Position numbers and translations under genes: made by a program
In this document: piece by piece, positions 10,641 through 23,100 of the stretch
Layout of the letters: each line of letters begins with the position of its first letter
How positions within the stretch are numbered: position 1 is the first letter of the stretch
Notes under the pieces: model-generated
Databases searched by the model: none
Told to the model about the DNA's origin: nothing
What the model saw: the letters and a program-made list of their open reading frames with translations, nothing else
Assembly: GCA_037013685.1 (NCBI GenBank)
Contig: CM072893.1
Location: forward strand, 16,890,736-16,954,735
From: Acridotheres tristis
Lineage: Eukaryota; Chordata; Aves; Passeriformes; Sturnidae
Direction of reading: 5' to 3'
Length of the DNA stretch: 64,000 bases

Positions 10641-13600
10641 CCCAGTGGCAAGAACAACAACATTAAAAAGCCAGGCCACATCACTTGACCTATTTATAGA
10701 GAGGGAAGAATTAAAGAGCAAAAGTATATGGAGAAATCTAAAATCATCTTCTCTTCAAATGGTCTTAAGTATATGGGGAGGAAAAAGGAGAGGCAAAATG
10801 AAGCTCAGAGAATCTGAAGCTTGGACTGCCTTGTTTTTCCATAAATTTTCCAAGATATGTTGGAGACTCTTTTATGCATTAGCACAGTGTTTAGGAATGA
10901 ATATTTGTTCAGTGAGATATGACTCTCCCATGGCAGAGCAGTGAAATATAGGATATTTTGCTTGTTGGCAGCAGATTTCTGGCTGTCTATGTTTTTATTA
11001 GTGCAGGTTTTTCTCTATGAGCATAGCTATTTATCTAGCAAGCAGGGCCAGCAGATAGAAAGTTGAAGAGAGAGCCAGTACAGTTCTAAGCCATGTCAGT
11101 TGATAAAAACCCTTAAGGCGAAATATCTACAGGATTGGGCCATGTGCCTGAATTAAGGGAAATGCTGTTACATTTTCCCAGTCACTTCAATATCCTGGAG
11201 TTCCTGCACTTCCACAAACACAATTTAATGCAGCTGATATAATGCCATGCTGAGGATGTTTTGTCAGCTGCCAGTGTTCAGTCTTGGAAATTTAAATTCC
11301 TGAGTTAGAAGATGGAGGGAGCTTTTTAGAAGAGGTGGTTACTGGCTGATGACCTTCAGTGATTTGCTCATTTACCACCAGAGATGGTCAGATAGTCACC
11401 CCAAGGGGCTTGGAAGTACACCAGCATCTGTAGTCTGCTGGTCTGGTTTGACTGCATGGTGATAGTGGAGGTGCAAGAATCCAAATAAGCAACCTGATTG
11501 TCTTGAGTAATAATCTGAGTGTAGTTGTTGGGGCTAAATCACACACTGGGGTGTTCTCTGATGGTAGTGGGAATTTTGCTTGAGTGTAAACTGGTTCAGA
11601 CTTGTGGGACCTGATCTTTAATTTGTAATGCTTTGCATGTGTGGCAAATGCTTGTGGAGGTGAGCAGACCCATTACCAGAGAGGGAAGCAAAGGTCACTG
11701 AGTGAAAGAACAGAGTCAGAAACCAATGGTAAGATCCTTATTTCTAAGGTGGTTTCCTAAGCTCTTGGTGTTTTGATTGAATAGCTGCTGAAAACAGAGA
11801 AGAAAAGGCAGTCTTTGCTCTATAGATTCAGAGAGGAACTGTAAAATAAAAGGCAACAAAGGATGAGAATTAGAGATGGCTTAGGGAATGTATGGAGATT
11901 GTCTGAAGTAGCAGTAGCAGCATAAACAAATGGGACAATTTTTTTTTTAAATGTCATTATAAAGAATCTTGCAGATGGGTTTGTGATGAAGACCAATGAA
12001 ACAAGCAAGGGACATTTATAAGGAGCTCCATTCCTTTGTAAAACCTGTGAGGGGCACAAGGACACAGATTTGGAGATCCAGCAGTTAACAGTGGATGTGG
12101 GAATAGAGGTGGTTAAGTTGTGGGGCTCTCTCTTCTTGCCTAAAATAAGAAATATTGAGTACTGGTATCAGTGAAGGTCCTTGAGAGGGAATACAAGCAC
12201 CTTCTGATTGCTGTGTTTGAGAAAGAAAAAGTGGAGAGTAGGAAAGAGGGCAACTTTACTAACAGGTAGGCTGGGAAAGTCAGCTGTGCAGTAGCATAGC
12301 AGAAAGGTGCAGCAAGTTACCAGGTCAGAGACAGGATGGTTATGAAACCCAGTGGTTGTGTGGACTGCATAGTTATATCTATATCTTGGATCATCTAGAG
12401 ACTCTCCCTTCATACTGTTTTTAGCTTCTCTTATAGTTTTGTGTTACCTGAATAAAATCTGCATAGTCAAGAGTTTGAAATTGCAACCAAACTATTATGA
12501 AAGTCAACTAAGTCAGGTCAAAGTGATCTTAAAAGGCTCTTTCAAAAAAGCCTGTAACCAAATTATTTAATTGGGGATAAAAGCATGCCAGTAAGGAGGT
12601 AAATGTGCAGCATCTCAGGATTTACTATGTTTAAATAAACTACAGTTTTAAGTGGCTTCCAGCATGCTCAGATTATAGCCTCTGGGATACAGGGTGTAGG
12701 GGAAGCATCATTGTTATGCCCAGTTTGGGGAGACACTGATCAAGTTCACTGGGGCTACCATCACATGCAACAAATGCAGAGCAATAATAACTTGCAAAGC
12801 ATATTGAAACCCTCTAATAGAAAAAGGTGCAATTGTACATCTGCATTACTTTAATTGATTTTTTTGCACTTATTGCCAGCCTTGGTCTCCTGTTACAAAC
12901 ACTTTTCATCTACAAGCACTTTCCTTAATGCTGTCACAAATACAGAGCCATTCCTGCTAGTCCAGACTTGCTCCCATGCAGCTTTCCCTGTGACAAGTGT
13001 GTTCTGAAGTATGCAGAATTCCAGAAAGAAACCGAAATACCAGCCTTTGTATTGTCAGAATGAAAGCAGATAAGTACACACACATGACTGAAATATATAG
13101 ATGCATTTCTTTATTTAAATGATTTAAAGTTTCCTTGTGTTTTATAATAATGTGATGTGTGGTTTACTCTGCATAAAATTAAATAGCAAAAATAGGCTTG
13201 TAGCACCTAAAAGTTGTTCATCTTGTATTTTGGTACAGTTCTGTTTTCTCTGTATTTCCTATTTCAGGGTTTATGTCTGGAGCAAGATTTGCATTGTTTA
13301 GAAACTCAGACTTGGATTCTTTAAGAAGCAGACATTTCCTGAGAAATCAGGTCCCTGGTATATATTTATTGCCTCCAATCCTGAAAAGATTTTTTTTTTT
13401 AATGTGTTTGGTTTGATTTCAAAATAATTGCCTGGACATATAAAATAAATTGCAGAAATAAATCTGTGTGGATCTAGAGGCCTTACTAATCAATATATGT
13501 GTTCTTCTGGACTTTTTTCTTCATATCTATTTCCAGAGTTGTAAATACAGGATATTTTGGTTTGAAATACCCTTTGTGACTTCTGCAGTAAAGGGATTTC

Positions 13601-13740
13601 TGTTATGAGATGAAAGTTGAAACAATAATGACAATTGGAGTATTAATGGACAAATTTGAAGTATTCTTCTGGACAAAATGTCCAGCATACAGATGAAAAA
13701 TAATTTTATGTGATAGGTTGGGCACAGAGCTATAGTTAAT
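10641..13740. other. Non-coding stretch, nothing recognised
   Basis: No exon, RNA gene or known repeat recognised. Short homopolymer T tracts occur near 11940-11948 and 13390-13400. Frames of 75-99 codons are scattered over both strands and look random. Confidence 0.55.
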
Positions 13741-14752
13741 GGGGTGACATTAGGCTGGTTGCTAGTGGGGTTCCTCAGGGCTCCGTCTCAGGCCCTGTTC
13801 TCTTCAACATCTTCATCTACAACTTGGACACAGGACTTGAAGGAATACTGGGCAAGTTTGCCAACAGCACTAAATTGGGAGGAACTGTTGACTCCCTCGA
13901 GGGCAGAGAGGCCCTGCAGAGAGACCTCGATAATCACTAATTGGGGCAATCACCAGTGGTATGAAGTGTAACAAGAGCAAGTGCCAGATTCTGCACCTAG
14001 AGCAGCACAACCCTGGCTGTGTGCACAGGCTGGGGAGGGACAGGCTGGAGAGCAGCGCTCTGAAAAGGGACCTGGGGGTCCTGGTCCAGGGCAGGTTGAA
14101 TGTGAGTCAGCAGTGCCCTGGCAGCCAGGGGGGACAATGGTGTCCTGGGGGCATCAGGCACAGCATCACCAGCTGGGCAAGGGAGGGGATTGTCCCACTC
14201 TGCTCTGTACTGGGGCAGCCTCACCTCTAGTGCTGGGGGGCAATTTTGGACACCACAATATTAAAAAAAACCCACTAAGCTACCAGAGTGTCCAAAGCAG
14301 GACCATGAGAATGCTGAAGGGTCTGTAAGGGAAGATGTATGAGGAGCAGTTGAGGCCATTTGGTTTATTCAGCCTGGAGAAGAGGAGATTGAGGGGAGAC
14401 CTCCATGTAGTCTTCAACATCCTCATGAGGGGAAGCAGAGGGGCAGATATTGATCTTTTCACTCTCATGACCAGTGACAAGGACCTCAGGGAAACAGCAC
14501 AAAGCTGAATCAGGGGAGATTTAGGCTGGATATCAGGAAAAGGTTTTTTACCCAGAGGGTGTTCAGGCACTGGAGCAGGCTCCCTAGGGAAGTGGTGACA
14601 GCAAGAGTCAGATGGAGTTCAAAAAGTGTTTGGACAATGCTTTCAGGCACATAGTGTGACTCTTAGGGGTGTCTTGTGCAGGGCTAATAGTTGGACTTTG
14701 ATGATCTTTGTGGGTTCCTTCCAACTCAGCATAATCTGTGGTTCTATGGTTC
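13741..14752 (+). mobile_element. CR1 non-LTR retrotransposon, 5'-truncated and dead
   Basis: About 1 kb of the 3' part of an avian CR1 LINE. Its ORF2 reverse transcriptase (RT) would copy CR1 RNA into DNA at the insertion site. The plus strand encodes the RT block [17 protein letters not shown] followed by a segment matching KFADDTKLGG in the family but reading [10 protein letters not shown] here, so both catalytic aspartates are lost. A second frame from about 13961 gives MKCNKSKCQILHL and then RLESSALKRDLGVLV, which are CR1 3'-domain motifs, so at least one frameshift separates the parts. Further on come 'gaggagcagttgag', 'ctggagaagaggagattgag' and 'caggcactggagcaggctcc'. The 3' end ('ttccaactcagcataatc', then 'tctatggttc') carries a trace of the usual ATTCTATG-type tail. 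A full CR1 is about 4.5 kb. The 5' end is abrupt, as expected from incomplete reverse transcription. CR1 makes no clear target-site duplication, so none was sought. Confidence 0.95.
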
Positions 14753-16019
14753 ACATCTAAAGCATTTCTGACATCACCTGATCATTCAGATTCACCTCTC
14801 TTTGGGACAGCTATATGCATCAGCATTCACCACTACACAAACAACACAGAATTGTAACAGTAGGCAATAAAAAGTACTGAAGGCTAGTGAATCATTCAGA
14901 GCTGCTTAAGTGGCTGGCTGTCATGGTTTGTGCTGGAGTGTGAAGAATCCAATGCTCCAACATCACGATCCTTGTGTGGTGTCCAAGATCCATAAAGCCC
15001 ACAGATGGTCAGGTTTGCCATTGCAGATCAGAACTCACAAGTTTTGTCATGGTTATGTGGAATTGAGGCTTGTGTAGAATGGAGGCTGGTTTTGTGCTTA
15101 AGTCACTCAAAGAGGACTCAGGACTGTTCTGTGACCTGGAGAAAAATGTATTTATCTCATGGTCATTTTGTAATATAGAGGCTTATGCAGGGAATCATGG
15201 AATTGGTTCTCATTAAAGTTAGCTTGCTCTTAATGCTATGCATAGGTATAAGCTCGTTTTGAACAGAAATGAGAATAAGCTTGGGTTTATATGGATTTTA
15301 TGACTTGGTGTGCATAGCATGTGTACGTGTGATGATGATTTTGTTGCTGTTGAAGTGATTTTTGAAAAAAAACACAGTGAGACACCACGTCCAATCCAAC
15401 AGAGAAGTTTGTGCAAGGACTCTTGCTGACACTACAGGATGTTCTAGACAGTCCTCCTTCGTTATCTTAGCTTTGCATTCTCATTCTCAAAATTGTATGG
15501 TTTTAGTTTCAAATTTCTGGTATGTTGCGTTTTTCTATTTATGAAAGATCTTTTCTTGTCTGCTTATGTAATTTAAAAAATTATATTCTTACTCTAACAG
15601 TTTTTAGTGATCTTCATAGCCTGTTTCATGATTTCTTCTGTAGCCGGCTGAATCAGGGGGACAGAGTCTGTGCATTGCAGCAGGGATGGTGGCAAGTATC
15701 CTGCTTTCTAGTTTAAGGTTAGAAAGAGAACCGTTTGGTGGTAAGGAACAACCATGACATTGAAGGATAACTTCGTGGCAGAAGGAAGTAAGAATTCTAA
15801 GCTCAGCAATACTAGTGTATAGTAAAGTCAGAGAAATTGCTCTACATTTATATAGAGGTCAGAGCTTGAGTCTTTACAGGAATACTTGCCTAGGAGATAA
15901 GCCTTTACATTCAGCTGATTTTCTGAAATTGGAATTTTGTTCTCCTCAAAGGGAAGGGCTGTGAGAGGCTGCATGTAGCAGTGACTGTGCAGCCACACTA
16001 ATGCATACTGAGTCTGTGA
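14753..16019. other. Non-coding stretch, nothing recognised
   Basis: A TGTCATGGTTTGTGCTGG phrase at 14930-14947 faintly recalls the start of some songbird LTRs, but no matching LTR body, polyA signal or partner copy follows. The rest is ordinary AT-rich sequence. Confidence 0.5.
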
Positions 16020-16330
16020 GAATGTATATATCAGGGTGGGACTATGATCTGTGGGTTGTGTGTAGCTGAGTGTGAGAATGCAGTGGTGAGAGTAAGTGTA
16101 CTTGCCTGTGTGACAGCTGTGAGTACCTGTGGGGGGACTTGATGTGGCACTTGATATGTGGTGAACATTGTGCAAAGGTCCGGCCCATCTGTGTATTGAT
16201 ATTGGTGCACAAGTGTGACTGCACAGACCCATGAGTGAAGCATGGATGTGAATGCATATGTGAATACAGAGACCATAGCCATGAATGAATATGTGAGCAT
16301 GAGTGCAAGTATTATTATATTTTTAAGTGC
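16020..16330 (+). repeat. Degenerate TG-rich tract
   Basis: About 300 bases made of irregular TGTG, GTGAG, ATGTGAATG and GTGTGAC words with no fixed period. It looks like an old, eroded TG-rich simple repeat or minisatellite. The histidine/serine/threonine-rich open frames on the minus strand (up to 134 codons) are by-products of this composition. Confidence 0.5.
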
Positions 16331-16679
16331 AGAACATATAAATAAATGTATGTAAGTGAAATGTGTATATTACCAGATGATCTTAGATGGAGACATCCTG
16401 TGCCAAGCATGGCCTCTTCTCTCTTCTGTCCATTTCTGTACATATGTTAGCTTCAAAGATGAAGAGTGCCCCAGCTTGGCTTTAGCCTGGGCAGCAGCCC
16501 TGAGTGTGCAGTTGCTGTGCCAGCTCAGTGTGTTTGTGTGCTCTTGTGAGAGAGTTGGTAATTGTGAGCGCTCCCTAAGAGAATCTCTGGGGCCAGGGGA
16601 TACAATAGGCAGGGGTCTAGGGTCTGAAACTGTAGACTTTAATAAAGCCACTGACAGCAAATAAGAGCCTGACATGTGA
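16331..16679. other. Non-coding stretch, nothing recognised
   Basis: Ordinary sequence. Overlapping frames of 102-104 codons on opposite strands have no recognisable motif. Confidence 0.5.
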
Positions 16680-16880
16680 GTCACATTACTGACAACAAGG
16701 GCTGCTTTGTAGTCCCATCTGCACCCTGATCGGGTCCCGTACAGTAACTGAAAGGACAGAACAAACTGCTGCTGCCTTCAATAAATACAACAGGGCCACA
16801 AAGGCGGCCGAACAGACCAACTTTGTGTGGCTTTGCTGCAGCTGAGCTACTCCCCTGGTTCCCTTCCTCGCCTCCCCCAC
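16680..16880. promoter_or_regulatory. Possible conserved non-coding element
   Basis: Motif-dense sequence with CpGs otherwise scarce here (GATCGGGTCCCGTACAG; AAAGGCGGCCGAACAG), an AATAAATAC word and SOX-like ACAA cores. CpGs retained outside a CpG island can hint at constraint. Inference only. Confidence 0.2.
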
Positions 16881-19800
16881 CACTGAAAATGACTGACGCT
16901 ACCTTTAAAGGGTTGCTTGTGAGCCCTGACTGTGTGCTTGTCCCCATGGCAGTCATTACATGTAGCCCTGGAACATCCTTCTTCCCTGCCATCCCCTGTG
17001 CTCCATTGCAGCCATTCCCTTTTTCTGCTCCCAGTGACTGGGAGAGGCCCAGAGCCTCTGCTCATGAGCCATGGCCCCTGGACCTCATGCCCCTGCCTGG
17101 CCTAGCCAGCACTGGGAGCTTAGCAGAACCTTCCATCAGGCTATGAGCATAGTCACTTGAGATGTCATAGTGACCTGCATAGTTACCCCTGACTCCCACT
17201 GGAGTGGCCATGATGAAAATGTTCCAGTACAGTAACTGGAAGGCCTTTCAGACCCTTAGTGGTTGGTCACCTCCCTAATCCAGGTACCATCAGGAATGAC
17301 AGTGTTTTCTATTTATCCAGGTGTCACCTAGCAGTCAGAAACCTCTTTTGCTGGCTGCCCTCAGGGCTTCTTACTCTTCCCTCCCTCTGGGCCTCTCCCC
17401 TTTGGCTTGGAGACTTTCCCAGTGAAGAGCTTTCACATGCAGCAAAAAAGCCTTGCAGATTGACCCCTCTTCAATGGGAATTCGTGCCACTGTTGTGCCT
17501 TTCTCAGTGCTTCTCTGGCCACTCTTTTTTAGTTTGTCCCAATAGCCCTAGAGAAAGGGCCTTAGTTGGACTGCACATCTTGTCATACACTGAATGAGTT
17601 ATAAACTGTGGAAAAGATCACTAGGTTATAAATCAAAATATAAGCTTGTGGTTGCCAAAGGGATGATGTTAAATATCAGGATAATGTCTGTGATGGTGTA
17701 GGTATGCCTGTGTTGTCTGTCCTAGCCCATCGTGTGTCAGTCCACCTAACAAAAAATCTAAATTCATCTCTGCTTGAAAAAATGGAAAATCAGACTCAAC
17801 AGTTTATGCCTAGCAGAAACTCTGTGCCATCCTGTATCATGTAGTGCACGCAGAGCTGAATTCCCTGGAGGTTAGGGTGGGAACCCTACCATTGGCCCTG
17901 TACTTCTGCAGTGTGCAGGAGAGCCTGTAGCCTGCCCTGTCAGTGTCTAATTGACACTGTCTTCAGACAAGAGGATCTCAGTCATAGTGATTTTTTCCTA
18001 AGGTATAAGACTTACCTGCTTTAAAGGTCAGATTTTTCAGATCTCAACTAGTATATTGCAGCTTATAGGAATATAACATGGTAGAGGTGGGAATTCAGCA
18101 GATCTTTCCTTGTAAAGCAGAACAAACTTCAGGAAGCAAACAGATTCAGTTTCTGAGCATCTTTAGAAAATCCTACAATACAGTCTTCTGTGAAAAATAC
18201 CTCCCTGTGATTTTCTATCTTCTGCTCAAGCAACCACTTTGGACAGCATTAAGCACAGGAAAGGACAAACCAGCATAATAAAAATCAGCAAGCAATAGGA
18301 AACAGTATCTCCTACAGAGATCTATGCAGAAGAGAGAGTGAAGGATTTCACTGGTGTCACATAGAAAATGCCCAGATCCTATAGCAATAGGTGTTGATAG
18401 GTGCTGATTATATGAACAATTGTGATGATGATTTGGATAACACGGTGATATTTCTTAATCTCTGGACCTTCCGCTAGAGATTTCCATTCTCTCTGTATCA
18501 ATAATATATAAAGTATGAAACAACACTGGTTTGAAATAACCTGCATAGCTGAGAAGCAGCACCTGAAACTTTAAGTCCTGTAGGAAATGTGGTCTGTGCT
18601 TTTCAGAGAAGAAACTTGGAGCATCTTATGGCACTGTTAAAAGAGAATGCAGATTCCCCCACATCTGGCTCAGTGCTTTGATCACATAACAAGCTTCCCT
18701 TTTGCTTTGGTGTTTAGGCTAAGAACTGGACAGGCTAATAACTCTGCAGTTATGGTATTTGATGGTGGGTGTCAGTCCCCTCAGTCCTCACTTGTGCTCA
18801 CTGCTTGTAGAGGCTTCAGCTGAGGCACAGCTGGTAAAAGTGGGAAATTACTCTTAAGCAAGGAGTCTCTGACAACAGCACCTGTACCTTCCTCTGGAGC
18901 CCCTCCATCTCTTGGTCAGGCAGGAACTGAGAGATCCCATTTCTGGTAGTTTGATACCTGAAGAGAAAAAGGGTTTCCTAGAAGGAGACACAAGTATGGA
19001 GCCCAGAAGAACAGGAATGGACTTGGCACAGACATGCTAGATCGCATGTTACTGCAGGGAATAGGAAGCTGTCCACTGTCCCAGCTGTTCTGCACCAGGA
19101 AATCTGAGAGGAGACCTTTAAATCCTTCTTGCTGTACTTTGAGAAAGGTGCAGTTGGTAATTAGTTGAACTCATGTTTTTTCTTTCAATTTCTTTCTTTT
19201 CTCCTTTCATTGAAGAACTGGTTGGTTAGGTCATTGAACTAATCATTTCTGGAGAAGCACAGCTCATTGAGTGCCAAAGTAGTTTGGTTTAATTTTCCCA
19301 GGTTTCTGAGTGGGTTCTCAAAGTGATCTTTACTAATGATCCCTAAAGCTTGAACCTGATTCTATCTGTTGTTAAGCAAAGCCTGTCAGAAGTGCTATAA
19401 TAAAATGCAATGGAAAGTGCAAATACATATAAAAAATATAAATAATTAAAAAAACCTCTTAAGGCCAACAGAACTTTGGAAAAGAAAAGCTATGGAAGGC
19501 ATTGGGGATTACTTTTATACTTTCCTCTGATAAAGCTGAAACCTAATTTAGTTCTCCCTGAATGCAGAAAAAAACTAGGACTGCATTTGGCAGCCCATGA
19601 ACTACGGGCTTGGTCTGTACAGCCTCATCTAGCATACCAGAGAGTGAAGGACAGGATGGCCAGATTGAGGCTAACAACTTACAGGAGAGCAAACCAGTCT
19701 CATCACTCTCTTTTTAAAATTTATTTCCCCACCCTTCCCCTTCACCCTCCCAAGAAATGCTCATTTGCACACTAATGACTTTTTGTAAGTAATTGATGTC

Positions 19801-20080
19801 ACAGATACCCAAGGCCAAAAATATTCTGAGTAGAACTTCATGTCTATCCTTCACCAGCTACTAAGAAAAGGTAGAGACCAACTCCTGCAGGGCTTCTTGA
19901 AAGTGGCAGCCTCAGAAGGTCTAGAGCATGCATTAAAGTCAAGGACTTCCTGTTAGTGTTTGTCAGCTCTTCTGATCTTGCTTTGGGATCTTAACTTTTT
20001 CAGGCCATAGCCAAATCTTGGAGATTTGAGAGATAAAAGAAACTAAGCTCCAGAAAGTCTCAGAGCCTTAGCAGTTCTGA
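16881..20080. other. Non-coding stretch, nothing recognised
   Basis: No exon or repeat family recognised. A proline-containing 107-codon frame (16823-17146) and a 112-codon frame (17259-17597) show no domain. AT-rich sequence near 19420-19455. Confidence 0.5.
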
Positions 20081-20101
20081 CCATAAGGTTGTACCTTATG
20101 G
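20081..20101. other. Perfect 9-bp inverted repeat (hairpin)
   Basis: CCATAAGGT, a three-base TGT loop, then ACCTTATGG. The arms are exact reverse complements and do not extend further. The context is ordinary DNA and no U-run follows. It is too short for a microRNA precursor. It may be a palindromic binding site or chance. Confidence 0.85.
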
Positions 20102-23100
20102 CTGAGGTCCAGTCCTGTTCAAGATAGCTTATTTAGGTCTATGGGGAAGAGAAGTAACCTTCTGGGAAAGACAATTTGGTCCTAAACTGTCAGCCATTAA
20201 ATACAAGAGTATTTTGCCAGCAGAATAGGAGAAGCTTCTTCCAATAAAGCCAATCAAAAGCAATTTCCCTGCTGAAAGGTGGCCTACCTGAGACAGAGCA
20301 GGCTGCACCAGCTGCACGCCACTGCTGTCAGACTTGGCCGGGTCTGTCAATTAAGGGAACACAGAGCAATCTGTGAGCGCTGAAAAGGATCCCTTCAGAG
20401 CCCTCCGTGCCTGAGAGACAGGCCCATTGTCTGCATGCATGTCTCACATAGTTTCAGAGTCCTGATAAGCAGGCATGCCATGAAAAACTACATTATATGG
20501 TGAGCTGGGGCATACTTTGTCTGGGGTGGATGAGATGGGGGTGGGAGCAGAGGTAACAGTGCACCTTTGCGTTGTGGGAGGTGGGGCAATGGGAGACGGC
20601 GCGTTTGGTGGTCCCCCAACACAACCTGCTTTCTCACAAACTCCTGTTGAATGATGAAGTCGTAGTTTCCTCTAATTCCCCTCCTCCCCTCCATCCTTGT
20701 CATTTCTTCTGGAGTTCAGGATTCAGCAGGGAAATTACTGCAGTGCTGAGAAGACAAACAGCTTAACCACCTTCAGCTGCTAGACTCCCATGCATGTGCT
20801 GTAGGAGAACATAGAATAGGATATGTAGACACAGCTCCTAGGGGAAGGAATAAGTGGAGTTCCCTCACCAGTTGCTAACAAATATTTGCTTTAATTTTCC
20901 TCAGCTTATAGCCTGGTGCCTGGATCCATTGGTGCAAATGGGATTACATTTACATTTCCTAGATACAGACCTAGAAGAGCTAGTGCTCTTGGATGTCTTA
21001 GCCTACAACAGGATGTTCTCTTAGACTCCACTGCTTGAGCTTGGGAGTACCTAAAGAGGTTAGTACATGCAAAAATACCTGCATAACAAAGCAAATAAAA
21101 CTAATATCTAAGGTGCTTTTATGCTGTCTTTTTAGGCCACTCTGCATAGGAAGAGAAGGTTCAAGCAGAACTCTCTCTTTAAAATAAAATATCCACTATA
21201 TAAAGCTAGTTTTCCACATGTTTAGGAGAATATGGAGACTGTACTCTGTGTGATAGGATGCAAAGAAATGTATACATGGGAGCGAGCAGCTCTGTCACTA
21301 ATGCAGTAGCATAGATTTGGAAACAATCAGTGCTGTGGTTAAACCAAGAACATGAGGGATGGCTTGCAAGTCACTTTTCCTTTCTCCTTCTGGCTGAGAT
21401 CTTTTTTTGGACTCGCTGAAGCTGATAGTGTTCATTTTAGTTACAGGCACTCTAGATGATCTTCATTCAGTGTTTAAGCCAAAGTTTATTGTGGACCATG
21501 CCTACTTTTGACTGTCACAGACATGTTGGACAAAAGCCATTTCTGATAAAGCAGTTAAGTTCTGTGGATCTACCAAGGGATGAGCCTGGCTCGTATTCTT
21601 CAGCTTTCATATCATTTTTTTGGCAGTACAGAGGGCTGCCAAAGAGAGGATTGGATTTCTGATCATTCCGTCATTAGTCTTCAGCAGATATACCCTTGTC
21701 AGGCTTTAGTGGTTTGTCTGCAGCTCACCCAGTGTACAGTGATATTCCAGGAGATGGCAGGTCCTAGTTTTTCCCAATAGAGGAATATGTCTTGGCTCAG
21801 CATATTTGATAAGAAAAATTAATGAATTTGTTATGGGATGGAAACTCCTCTTTCGTTTCTGACTTGGTGAGGCTTGTGGAAACCCATCTTTCTTTTTGAG
21901 TTAAATAAAGCTCCCACCATGGATGCCAAATCATACAATCTATTCTCACATTCTTCACTACATGCACACTTGCACCATATTTCCAGTCTTGGATAAAGTC
22001 GTTGTGCTGACATATTTAACTATTTTAAAATATTTTTAAATTTTTGTGTTCATGCTGTATTTTAATATTTTCTGTTTAGATATATATACACACACACTTA
22101 AACTGACATGAGAGACTGGCCTTGTTTAAATCTCTCTTCCTCAATTCTTCAAATCAGCAACCTTGCTGATTTCAACTTTCATATTAGTTTCCTAAAACTG
22201 TGTGTTTCCCCTGCATCCTCACATAAGTGCAATTTATGACTTTTCTCCCAGCCAAATGCTGGCAGACCCTTTTCTGAAGCACATCAGAAGCCTGCAGCAT
22301 CCACTGAGTCACAGTGTGGGCTCTGGAGGTTGCCTTGAAGAACCTTGTAATTTCCTTTAGTTTCTCTCTTTCTTGGGCCTGTTGAATTTGAGTAATTCTT
22401 GATGAGGGAGAGATAAGTTGAGGCATCCCACAAAACTGCCAGCTCTTTTCAACAGAATGAACTGTCTCTTTTGAGTAGCTTATATAAACATAGTCCTAGC
22501 ACAATCGTCACATTGCATTTTTACTTGCTTCAAAGAACAGCGGACTAATTAAGTGAAGATATTTAGCAGATTGTCATCAGGAGGCAAGTGAGCCACTCAG
22601 GGAGATGAATGGGGTAGTTTGTGCTTCTTGGAATTGTTGTTTCAATATCTTGTCAGGCTTGAGCAGATACCAATGGCTTCAGGAAGGGAACGTATTCAAT
22701 CTTTCATGTATGTTCAAGGTAGGGCTGAGCCGCATCATTGTAACGTGGAAGCCGAAGAGCAGAAGGGAAGGTGTCAAATTGATTCCTGGTGTATCCTGCT
22801 GTAATTTCAAGGTACTGAAGCCCATTTCTTCTTCTTGCTGTGCTGTTTGTACCCAATTTATGAGCCAGTGCTCCAGGTTGGAGCTATGTATCGCTAGCTC
22901 TGCGTAACAATCTTCACCTGCTCTGCTCAGTTTTTGCTGTGCCTCCTACAGGCAGGTATGAGTGATGTTTTTGTATCTTTGGGGTGTGTATTTAGGGTAT
23001 CTAATAGGAAATGTTTTCCCTTTTACCACACATCTCAGAGGCAGCCCAGTCTTGGTGTCTAGCAGAAATTAAACTGCTAGACATTTGCTCCTTGGAGCCC

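Noticed and set aside
14930..15150. TGTCATGGTTT start and a later GTCATGGTT, suggestive of a songbird LTR
   Set aside because: No LTR body, polyA signal, CA end or second copy follows; the match is only about 11 bases.
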